A stretch of DNA of 64,000 nt. It comes from Acidobacteriota bacterium. Its GTDB lineage: Bacteria > Acidobacteriota > UBA6911 > RPQK01 > JAJDTT01. Positions 52,396-64,000 of the stretch are shown here, one piece after another. Location of the stretch: positions 42,338 through 106,337 of the forward strand of contig JAPPLF010000083.1 in NCBI GenBank assembly GCA_028874215.1. The letters are read 5' to 3'. The position numbers and the translations under genes were made by a program. Position 1 is the first letter of the stretch; each line of letters starts with the position of its first letter. The notes under the pieces are model-generated. The model saw only the letters and a list, made by a program, of their open reading frames with translations. It made no database searches and was not told the origin of the DNA.

Positions 52396-53289
52396 TCAAC
52401 TGCGCTGGCCGAGTCCCAGTTCGGTCATCCGGCCCACGACCAGATCCGTGTCCTGCCGGGTCAGCGGGCGGATCGGCCGCCGCACTTCTCCCACCTCGAA
52501 TCCCAGGTGCCGCAGCAGCACCTTGGCTGCGGAAAGCGTGGACCCGCTGATTCCCAGCAGGACGTCGATCATGGCGCAGGCCGTCCATTGCAGTTCCCGG
52601 GCCCGGGCCAGGTCGCCCGCATAAAAGGCCTTGTAGATTCCGACGAAGAGTTGGGGCATGAAGTTGTAGGTCAGACCGATCCCGCCGTTGGCCCCCATGA
52701 CCAGGCCGGACAGGAAGACTTCGTCATTCCCGGAATAGACCAGGAGCTCCGGTCCCAGGAGGCCGATCTGCCGCATCAGGAAGTGGTTGTAGTCGCTGAA
52801 CTTGATCCCCTTGACCGTGGGTAGCCGGAGCAGTTCGGTCATGAGGCCCACGGTCATCCGGGAATGGGTGGCTGCGGGAATGTGGTAGACGATGAGGGGC
52901 AGCGGCGTGGCCGAAGCGATGGCCGAGTAGTGCCCGACGATGGATGCCGGGTCCGTGCCGTAGTAGATGGGCGGGATGGCGCTGACGGCGTCGGCGCCGG
53001 AGGCAGAGGCGTGACGGGCCAGATCGACGGCCGCCCGGGTGGAAACGTGTCCCACGTGGACGATGACGGGAACCCTTCCGTCGGCGGCCCGCACGGTCGC
53101 TTTGGTGAGTTCCTTGCGTTGATCCTGCGTCAGCAAAAGGCCTTCCCCGGTGCCGCCGGCGATGTAGAACCCGTCGACCCCGACTTCCAGATGCCACTCC
53201 ATCAGGTCCCGGAGGGCTCCCGTCCGTATGTCTCCGCGGTCGTCCACGGGAGTGACCAACGCCGGATAGACTCCCTGAAATCGCTTCAC
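52396..53289 (-). CDS. DapA/N-acetylneuraminate lyase-family aldolase
   Basis: A 297-residue class I aldolase with TIM-barrel fold. The Schiff-base lysine is K163 (VKGIKFSD), the proton-relay tyrosine Y135 (IVYHIPA), and the pyruvate-binding GGTGEG lies at 45-50. It may act on N-acetylneuraminate, dihydrodipicolinate or another 2-keto-3-deoxy acid. The Tat-sialidase far upstream makes a sialate lyase role thinkable but not shown. The GTG 53289 start has GAGAGGAG eight bases upstream. It is divergent from the LysR gene. Confidence 0.85.
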   Translation of the reverse strand: MKRFQGVYPALVTPVDDRGDIRTGALRDLMEWHLEVGVDGFYIAGGTGEGLLLTQDQRKELTKATVRAADGRVPVIVHVGHVSTRAAVDLARHASASGADAVSAIPPIYYGTDPASIVGHYSAIASATPLPLIVYHIPAATHSRMTVGLMTELLRLPTVKGIKFSDYNHFLMRQIGLLGPELLVYSGNDEVFLSGLVMGANGGIGLTYNFMPQLFVGIYKAFYAGDLARARELQWTACAMIDVLLGISGSTLSAAKVLLRHLGFEVGEVRRPIRPLTRQDTDLVVGRMTELGLGQRS

Positions 53290-53532
53290 TTTCGGATCTC
53301 CTCTCAAAAGCCGGCAGTTGCGAATCACACGCGCTGCCGGTTGTGGTTCCGGATCACGAGGCCGTTCGGGTCCAGCCGGTCCGCGCCGGAGCCGGGCTCG
53401 CTGTTGACCGGCAAGATGATACGCGGGTGAGGGCATCCGGTAAACGGGTGTTCCGTATTTCCCGTTGCCCTTCCACAACGTCGGCGCATCCGGGAAGGGA
53501 TTCCAACCATTATTTATTTATCTAATAATAGG

Positions 53533-53560
53533 TTGACGCCGTATAAGAAATGTATATACT
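53533..53560 (+). promoter_or_regulatory. Promoter of the LysR-gltBD operon
   Basis: TTGACG (53533-53538) and TATACT (53555-53560) with a 16-base spacer form a near-consensus sigma70 promoter. Transcription would start about 53567, five bases before the LysR ATG (53572), so the mRNA would have almost no leader, and no Shine-Dalgarno sequence is present. A LysR-type self-binding site is likely in the AT-rich stretch 53508-53533 (ATTATTTATTTATC and on). Confidence 0.6.
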
Positions 53561-53571
53561 ACGCCCAATCT

Positions 53572-54566
53572 ATGCGAATCGAGTGCCTGAAATTATTTTG
53601 TGACGTCGTCCGCCTTCGCAGTTTCTCTCAGGCAGCCCGCCTCAACGGACTTTCACAGTCCGCCGCCAGCCAGGCCATGCTGCAGTTGGAGAGGACCCTG
53701 GGGGTCAACCTGATCGACCGGTCGACCCGCCCCCTGCAGACCACGGAGCTGGGCAAGGTCTACTACCGGGGATGCAAGAAGATGCTCGACGAGTACACGG
53801 ATCTCGAGGCATCCATTCGCCAGGAGGGGGAGCGGATGGAGGTCTCGGTGCAGGTGGCGGCCATCTACTCCGTGGGACTCAGGGACATGGGGCAGTACGT
53901 CGACCGCATTCGGAGGAGCTACCGGAACGCGGAGGTCCACATCGACTACCTCCATCCGGACCGTGTCTATCGGCGGGTTCTGGAAGGGACGGCGGATCTG
54001 GGACTGGTCTCGTTTCCCAGGAACACCCGGGAGCTCACCACCCGTCCCTGGAGGGACGAGCCCATGGTGCTGGTCTGTCCCCCAGGTCACCGCCTGTCCA
54101 GTCTGACGCGGGTTCACCCCAGGGACCTTGCCAAGGTGAGCTACATCGGTTTCGAGAAAGGGCTGGTGATTCGGCGCGAGGTCGATCGTTTCCTGCGGGA
54201 GCAGGGAGTCGCCGTGAACGTGGTGCTGGAGTTCGACAACATCGAAAACATCAAGGAAGCCGTGGAAGTGGGGGCCGGAGTGGCCCTGTTGCCCGAACCC
54301 ACGTTGATGCGGGAAGTCCGGTCGGGAACGCTCGCCGCCGTGCCTCTGGTCGAGCCGGGAATGGTCCGGCCCCTGGGAGTCATCATTCGGCGCCACGCCC
54401 GTTTGAGTCTGGCCGCCCACCGCTTCATGGACCTCCTGAAGAACTCCGGGAACCATAACGGCAAGGACCGCTCCGCGAGGCCGGCAGGCGGCCAGATACC
54501 TCCTGCCTCGGGTCAGCGGCGCGCACCCCGAAGCGGTTCCGCCGGGGTCCGCACCGGGGGGACATC

Positions 54567-54570
<4 letters not shown>
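53572..54570 (+). CDS. LysR-family transcriptional regulator
   Basis: A 332-residue regulator. The N-terminal winged helix-turn-helix ([36 protein letters not shown]) is typical; residues 90-295 are the periplasmic-binding-like effector domain. The start at ATG 53572 gives the normal family N-terminus; the TTG at 53533 is the -35 box. The last 35 or so residues ([20 protein letters not shown] and on) are low-complexity and look like read-through into the gltB leader. Its stop overlaps the gltB start (GTGA). By position it probably controls glutamate synthase, as GltC does in Bacillus, but it is co-directional, not divergent. Confidence 0.87.
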
Positions 54571-59165
<4,595 letters not shown>

Positions 59166-59210
59166 CAGTCGTCGAGCCCGCAAATTCGGAGAGCATGACA
59201 AGAGGAGTAG

Positions 59211-60692
59211 ATGGGTAAGCCCACCGGCTTCATGGAATATGAGCGGGAGCCGCTTCCGGTCCTGACTCCCGGCGAGCGGGTCGGAACCTGGCGGGAGTTC
59301 CACGAGCATCTGCCCGATTCCGCTCTGAAGCGCCAGGGAGCCCGCTGCATGGATTGCGGCGTCCCCTTCTGCCACACGGGGGAGGTGATGGGCGGGATGG
59401 CCACCGGCTGCCCCATCCACAACCTGATCCCGGAGTGGAACGATCTCGTCTACCGGGGGCTCTGGCGGGAAGCCCTGGAGCGCCTCCACAAGACCAACAA
59501 CTTCCCCGAGTTCACGGGACGGGTCTGTCCCGCTCCGTGCGAGGGCTCGTGCGTCCTGGGCATCATCGAACCGCCGGTCACCATCAAGAGCATCGAGTGC
59601 TCCATCGTCGACCGCGGATTCGAGGAGGGTTGGATCGTCCCCCGCCCGCCTTCCCGCCGGACCGGCAAGAAGGTCGCCATCGTGGGGTCGGGACCGGCCG
59701 GTCTGGCCTGCGCCGACCAGCTCAACCAGGCCGGGCACGAGACCACCGTCCTGGAGCGCGCGGACCGGATCGGGGGGCTCCTGACCTACGGCATCCCGGC
59801 CATGAAGCTGGACAAGGAAGTGGTGTGGCGCCGGGTCGAGCTCCTGGCGGCGGAGGGCGTCCGCTTCCTCACCGGGATGGACGTGGGCGGCAACTTCCCG
59901 GCCTCCAGGCTGAGGGACGAATTCGACGCTGCCGTCCTCTGTTGCGGCGCCACCAAGCCCCGGGACCTGCCGGTGGAGGGGCGAGACCTGGACGGCGTCC
60001 ACTTCGCCATGGACTATCTGCACGCCAACGCCAAGAGCCTGCTGGACAGCAATCTCGAGGATGGACGATACATCTCCGCCCGGGACAAGGACGTCATCGT
60101 CATCGGGGGCGGGGACACGGGAACCGACTGCGTGGGAACCGCCCTGCGCCACGGTTGCCGCAGTCTGGTCCAGTTCGAGATCCTTCCCCGGCCGCCCGAC
60201 AGCCGGGCCCCGGACAACCCCTGGCCCCAATGGCCCCGGATCTACCGCATGGACTACGGGCAGGAGGAGGCTGCGGCCCTCTTCGGAGCAGACCCCCGCC
60301 GCTTCTCCATCATGACCGTCAGGATGGAGGGCGACGCCTCGGGACGCCTGCAGGAGGTCCACACCGTGGGGATCCGGTGGTCGCGAAACGGGGGGAGACC
60401 GTCGTTCGAACGGATCCCGGGAACCGAGCAGGTGTGGCCCGCCCAACTGGTCCTGCTGGCCATGGGATTCCTGGGGCCCGAGGATCGGCTCCCCGATCAA
60501 CTGGGATTGGAGCGGGACCCGCGTTCCAACATCAAGGCCGATACCAGCGACTATGCCACCACCATTCCGGGAATCTTCGCCGCCGGCGACGTCCGGCGAG
60601 GGCAGAGCCTGGTGGTCTGGGCCATCCGCGAGGGGCGGGAAGCCGCCCGGGAGTGCGACCGCTTTCTCATGGGATCGACGCGGTTGCCTTGA
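59211..60692 (+). CDS. gltD: Glutamate synthase, small subunit
   Basis: A 493-residue flavoprotein that passes electrons from NADPH to the large subunit. N-terminal iron-sulfur cysteines C46, C49, C54 ([14 protein letters not shown]) and more in [15 protein letters not shown]-binding [18 protein letters not shown]-binding [11 protein letters not shown]. The start ATG 59211 has GAGGAG upstream. Together with gltB and LysR it forms one operon for ammonia assimilation. Confidence 0.96.
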   Translation: MGKPTGFMEYEREPLPVLTPGERVGTWREFHEHLPDSALKRQGARCMDCGVPFCHTGEVMGGMATGCPIHNLIPEWNDLVYRGLWREALERLHKTNNFPEFTGRVCPAPCEGSCVLGIIEPPVTIKSIECSIVDRGFEEGWIVPRPPSRRTGKKVAIVGSGPAGLACADQLNQAGHETTVLERADRIGGLLTYGIPAMKLDKEVVWRRVELLAAEGVRFLTGMDVGGNFPASRLRDEFDAAVLCCGATKPRDLPVEGRDLDGVHFAMDYLHANAKSLLDSNLEDGRYISARDKDVIVIGGGDTGTDCVGTALRHGCRSLVQFEILPRPPDSRAPDNPWPQWPRIYRMDYGQEEAAALFGADPRRFSIMTVRMEGDASGRLQEVHTVGIRWSRNGGRPSFERIPGTEQVWPAQLVLLAMGFLGPEDRLPDQLGLERDPRSNIKADTSDYATTIPGIFAAGDVRRGQSLVVWAIREGREAARECDRFLMGSTRLP

Positions 60693-60776
60693 GTTCCTGC
60701 CCCGGATCAGCCGAAGCCGACAAATTCGGTCATCTGGCGGCGAGCGCCGGGCTGATCGGATAGGATAACGGCTCAG

Positions 60777-61391
60777 ATGATTTCCCCATCGAAACGGTCG
60801 AGCAAGAACGTTTCGCAGACCGGTGGTTCCGACCAGCGCCTTCTGAAACGGGTGCGACAAGGCAGTGCCTCGGCCATCGAGGTCCTGTTCACCCGGTATT
60901 CACCATGGGTGCGAAGACGAGTGCGGGGACGCCTGCCGCAATGGGCCCGCGACGGGATCACCACGAGCGATCTGGCGCAGGATGTCCTGCACCACACATT
61001 TGCACGGCTCAAATGGTTCGAGTCGAAGCACATGGGCGCCTTGCGGAGCTATCTGCGGCGCGCCGTGGAGAACCGCGTCCAGGACGAGCTGCGACGCGCC
61101 ACCCGGCGTCTGGATGACAGCCGTGTCGCACCGCCGCAGGAACCCTTTCGTCCCACTGAGGAAGCGTCCCCACAGCATCAACAGATGCTGAACAAAGAGA
61201 TGTGGAAGCGCTACCGGGATGGCCTCAAGGGCCTGAAGGACCGTGATCGACACCTGATCGTCGGACGTGCGGAACTCGGGTACAGCTACCGGCAACTCGC
61301 GGCCATCGAACGCATGCCCAGCGCGGACGCGGCCCGCAAAGCGCTCAAGCGGGCCGTGATTCGGCTGAGCAAGGTCATGCCGAAGGCTTAG
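60777..61391 (+). CDS. ECF-type RNA polymerase sigma factor
   Basis: A 204-residue sigma70-family factor. Region 2 (about 30-105) has ASAIEVLFTRYSPWVRRRVRG and TTSDLAQDVLHHTFARLKWF; a region-4 helix-turn-helix is LGYSYRQLAAIERMPSADAARKALKRAV. It should direct polymerase to a stress or envelope regulon. No anti-sigma gene is directly next to it; the following 1.6 kb is degraded, and a membrane protein with a kinase-like N-terminus lies at 63038. Confidence 0.85.
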   Translation: MISPSKRSSKNVSQTGGSDQRLLKRVRQGSASAIEVLFTRYSPWVRRRVRGRLPQWARDGITTSDLAQDVLHHTFARLKWFESKHMGALRSYLRRAVENRVQDELRRATRRLDDSRVAPPQEPFRPTEEASPQHQQMLNKEMWKRYRDGLKGLKDRDRHLIVGRAELGYSYRQLAAIERMPSADAARKALKRAVIRLSKVMPKA

Positions 61392-63037
61392 CAGCCTGCG
61401 CGGGAACTCGGCATTGAGCGATCTTTGTCCATACCAATGCTCATGGGCAATGGTTCATGGTTCCGGATACCATCCATTCCTGTACTCCAACTCCGGGGGA
61501 ATCGAATTGTTGCGCTATGTGCGACTCGGAAGAGGCCGATCAGGGCTGGTTTTCGGCTTCACGCCGCCTCATCTCCCCCTCATGCACGTCAGAGTCACCC
61601 GTTTCACGAACGCCGGACACACCTCTCCTAGAACTGCTGCCGGGATGATCTTCTTGAGGCTGTGCGCGGCACACTCCAGCGAGAACTCCCCGGCCACCCT
61701 CGCCTTGGCACGTAGACCGAACCCTCGGAAACCCGCGTTCTTGATCTGACCGAACACCGGCTCCGCGATCGTCTTGCGTCGCGCGTACGACGTTCGGCTT
61801 TCCGGTTGCTTCATCCGCTGGTTCATGGCCCGGAGGAACGGCTCTGCCCGTTGCTCTTGATCGTGCTTGCCGCCTCCAATTTCGATCGGCAACAGGGACG
61901 ATAGCGCCGACACGACACGCAAAACGCGGTGTGCGGGAAGTGGGCGCGGCGGCGCGCAAATGGCCAAGGTAACACAGTATTATCACAAAAAGTGCGCATT
62001 TTATCTCCATAATATCACACACTGGTCGGTATCCTATCTCTTCATTGTGCTGCCCGATCCTCTCCTGATCAGGAGCCGGAACCTGCTCGACTCGACGTTC
62101 TCCGCCATTTCGCGGGAGGCGAGGAGGGCCCGCTTGCAATACAAGTTGTCTTGTTGCGAAGAGGAAGAGAAGTTCCATGATGAGCAATAGGCGAACGACA
62201 TGGACTTCGCTGATGCTGGTCACCATTGGCATCGGTTCCCACTTCTCATGGCCGATGTCCCCGTCCGGTTCGGGGCTCCACCGAACATCGTCCGACCGTT
62301 GGGCCTGCCGACTCCATCTCGCCCGGTCCCACTCCCGGATGGAGAACTCGATGCGCGCGTCCATCCCGGTTCGCGCGGACGTGTCCGCCTTGTGTGTTGC
62401 CCCGAGTGACGGCCGAATCGAGACGCCGATTGCGGGCGGGTGCGTGGCTGAAGTCCGACACCGGGAGTTACTCCGCCGGGACGGACGAAATGGAGTCGGA
62501 ACCGGCGCTGGACTTTTTGGGTCTATCGAATCGTTTGCTACGCCTTGGGAGTTGTGTCCGGGCCGGTGGTTCCAGTCACCGACTGTCCCACTCGGCCCCG
62601 GTCGTGGCGTCTTCCTCATTCCAGTAATCGGGATTTATGCCTCCGCAACAATCCGGCGCGCCAACTCTCCGCGCCTGGTCCGGGAGCTGGGGAATTGGAT
62701 GAGAGCAGACGGAAAGAGATGGTGGGCGGCGGTGTGCATCACTGCAGTGACCCGCTTCCATGCGCGACGCCCACCGATCGAAGAACAGCGTCGGTGACAG
62801 TCCTGTTTTCGCGCAGACTCCTATCCGGCGTGTTTCGTCGGGGGCCGGGCCTGCGGCGGTTCGTACGCCAGGACCCGTGAAATCCGGCCCATCGTGCTTC
62901 AAATGTCCGAAATCTCCCCATCAGACGTCACTAAGGGGTAGGCGGAAAGAACTTTCGACGCCGCATCAGTCCGACTGCAGCGGATCTCACGCGAGCGTCG
63001 GCGTCGAAGAGCCTGATGACACGAACCCGGATGAAAA
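61392..63037. other. Degraded non-coding stretch
   Basis: About 1.6 kb between the sigma factor and the last gene. Apart from the transposase remnant (61569-61865), several overlapping frames exist on both strands but none gives a recognisable protein or a good start. The bases 61960-62160 are more AT-rich than the surroundings (for example ACAGTATTATCACAAAAAG). It looks like a graveyard of an insertion and decayed genes. Confidence 0.5.
61569..61865 (-). pseudogene. IS transposase C-terminal remnant
   Basis: On the minus strand the frame reads MNQRMKQPESRTSYARRKTI and then AEPVFGQIKNAGFRGFGLRAK and CAAHSLKKI, the C-terminal part of a DDE transposase of the IS1182/IS5-like type, with the catalytic Glu probably in the AEPVFGQIK segment. 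The front two thirds are missing and no terminal inverted repeats are visible, so it is an immobile fragment. It stands next to the degraded stretch and may be the cause of the rearrangement. Confidence 0.68.
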
Positions 63038-63970
63038 GTGAGTGACAAGAATCGCAACGATCTCATAGCTGACGTAGCGGACGCGCTCACCCTGGACCAC
63101 GACGTCCAATGGGATCGATGCCTGGAGCTCGCCGAGCCCGCCGACCGCGAGATGCTTGAAAACCTGCGGGTCACAGCCCGTGTCTTCAAGAGCCGGCGCC
63201 GTGCCGGACCGGCATCGGCGGCGGTGGAACCCCCGGCGACCAGTCTCCATCCGCGTGCCGGGGCGTTCATGGGCCGTGTCTTACGCACGCTGATGGTCAT
63301 CGCCACAGTCGAGGTGGTGGTCGGGTTGATTCTGCTCCCGTGGGCTTGGACGGACTACCACCGACAGCATGGCGACTTGGCTGTTTTCTTTGTGGTGCTG
63401 CTCACCGGGCATTGCGCGAGTGCATCCCTACTGCTGTTCGCCGGTGCGCGGGAACGGCGGACTTGGCTGCTCGGCGGCTTTTTCCTGGTCCGGGCCACAC
63501 TGGGGCCGTTTCACATGCTGCCGGCGATTTTGGGGGACCTCCCCGCGCCGCACCTGGTCGAAACGTTTCTTCAAGGCGCACCTCTGCAAATTAGAATATT
63601 CGCTTGTCTCTACGTTCCTGCGTTCCACTTCTCTCCCGCGTTCCTTTGGGCGTTTGCTCGAGAGTGTCCGCGGATACATCGTCGAACCCGGCTTGATGAT
63701 CTCGCGCGCCGCATGGTTCCGGTCAGCGTCGCAGCAGGGGTTGCCGTCTGGGTCGCACTCGTGGCGACACTGGAATTCGCGCGGGCCGGTTACGCGAATG
63801 CGCCTGTTTCTCTGGCCATCGATGGATCATTTGCCATTGTTGAGCTGTTGACGCTGGCGGCGGCCGTGGTCATTGCGCTACGGGCGCACAGTGCGCCGGC
63901 CGACGAGGTCAGGCGCGTCGTCATGTTCGGCTTCGGGTTCATTATTTTGGGAATTATATCTAATGCTTGA
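63038..63970 (+). CDS. Multi-helix membrane protein, probably truncated sensor/kinase
   Basis: A 310-residue protein from GTG 63038. The first 75 residues are soluble (LIADVADALTLDHDVQWDRCLELAEPADREML), like the N-terminus of acidobacterial serine/threonine kinase or sensor proteins; then seven or so hydrophobic segments (VIATVEVVVGLILLPWAW and so on). The expected cytoplasmic output domain is missing: the frame stops at FGFGFIILGIISNA, about 30 bases from the window edge. It is either a cut-short gene or its remainder was lost in a rearrangement. Function cannot be stated. Confidence 0.6.
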   Translation: MSDKNRNDLIADVADALTLDHDVQWDRCLELAEPADREMLENLRVTARVFKSRRRAGPASAAVEPPATSLHPRAGAFMGRVLRTLMVIATVEVVVGLILLPWAWTDYHRQHGDLAVFFVVLLTGHCASASLLLFAGARERRTWLLGGFFLVRATLGPFHMLPAILGDLPAPHLVETFLQGAPLQIRIFACLYVPAFHFSPAFLWAFARECPRIHRRTRLDDLARRMVPVSVAAGVAVWVALVATLEFARAGYANAPVSLAIDGSFAIVELLTLAAAVVIALRAHSAPADEVRRVVMFGFGFIILGIISNA

Positions 63971-64000
63971 CACCCCCGCTTCATTCATGTAGACTCTTTC

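Noticed and set aside
53533..53571. A longer LysR start at TTG 53533
   Set aside because: The TTG is the first part of a TTGACG -35 box, and ATG 53572 gives the normal LysR N-terminus.
62177..62797. A 206-residue plus-strand frame in the degraded stretch
   Set aside because: Serine/arginine-rich with no domain, and overlapped by frames of similar length on both strands.

Overview
The window is about 64 kb of high-GC (roughly 60-65%) bacterial chromosome with densely packed genes, many four-base ATGA/GTGA overlaps, lipoproteins and outer-membrane proteins, so the cell is Gram-negative (diderm). The best lineage clue is the VWA protein at 39360-40394, which looks like the acidobacterial VWFA-related family (TIGR03436). 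A large dehydrogenase-cytochrome with a C-terminal CxxCH domain, an ECF sigma factor and Tat-exported Gfo/Idh/MocA proteins also fit Acidobacteriota or a related soil/marine/host-associated lineage. This placement is inference; there is no rRNA gene in the window.

Region 1 (1-26.4 kb) is catabolic. It holds the tail of a ceramidase-like protein, an APC permease, four separate CocE/NonD (X-Pro dipeptidyl-peptidase type) exported hydrolases, a DUF3604 lipoprotein, a GH109-like Gfo/Idh/MocA protein, a class I/II aminotransferase, a threonine-dehydrogenase-like SDR, a dehydrogenase/HEAT/cytochrome c lipoprotein, a hydantoinase/oxoprolinase pair (hyuB-hyuA) coupled to the fourth hydrolase, a MORN-like repeat protein and a frameshifted Tat-sialidase. 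The genes suggest extracytoplasmic cleavage of amide/ester or acylated amino compounds, import, and cytoplasmic breakdown. Two toxin-antitoxin-like pairs lie inside it: a DUF6036-type nucleotidyltransferase pair, and an RHH-PIN pair with a clear operator.

Region 2 (26.5-38.2 kb) is regulatory and envelope-related. A one-piece histidine kinase-receiver-winged helix protein and a 1.7-kb-residue pseudokinase-ATPase-TPR-sigma54 activator flank a run of unrecognised genes (a lipoprotein, an exported helical protein, a cytosolic protein, a holin-like membrane protein and a small beta-barrel), followed by an orphan antitoxin with a truncated mazF. This is the most likely place for an undescribed system.

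Region 3 (38.4-53.3 kb) is mostly housekeeping and envelope: glycosyltransferase, VWA protein, rluD-type pseudouridine synthase, lgt, an EF-G paralogue, an M28 peptidase, a sulfatase-modifying-enzyme remnant, a GNAT protein, a fused acyl-ligase/ACP/acyltransferase, a quinone reductase, a polysaccharide deacetylase and a DapA-family aldolase.

Region 4 (53.5-64 kb) has a LysR regulator read from a near-perfect promoter straight into gltB-gltD (glutamate synthase), then an ECF sigma factor, a degraded stretch with an IS transposase remnant, and a membrane protein that appears cut short at the right edge.

Throughout, short GC-rich intergenic hairpins share a conserved hexamer loop (TTTCCT or its complement AGGAAA) while their stems differ; two further loop classes occur. 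They cluster just after stop codons and form a dispersed repeat family.
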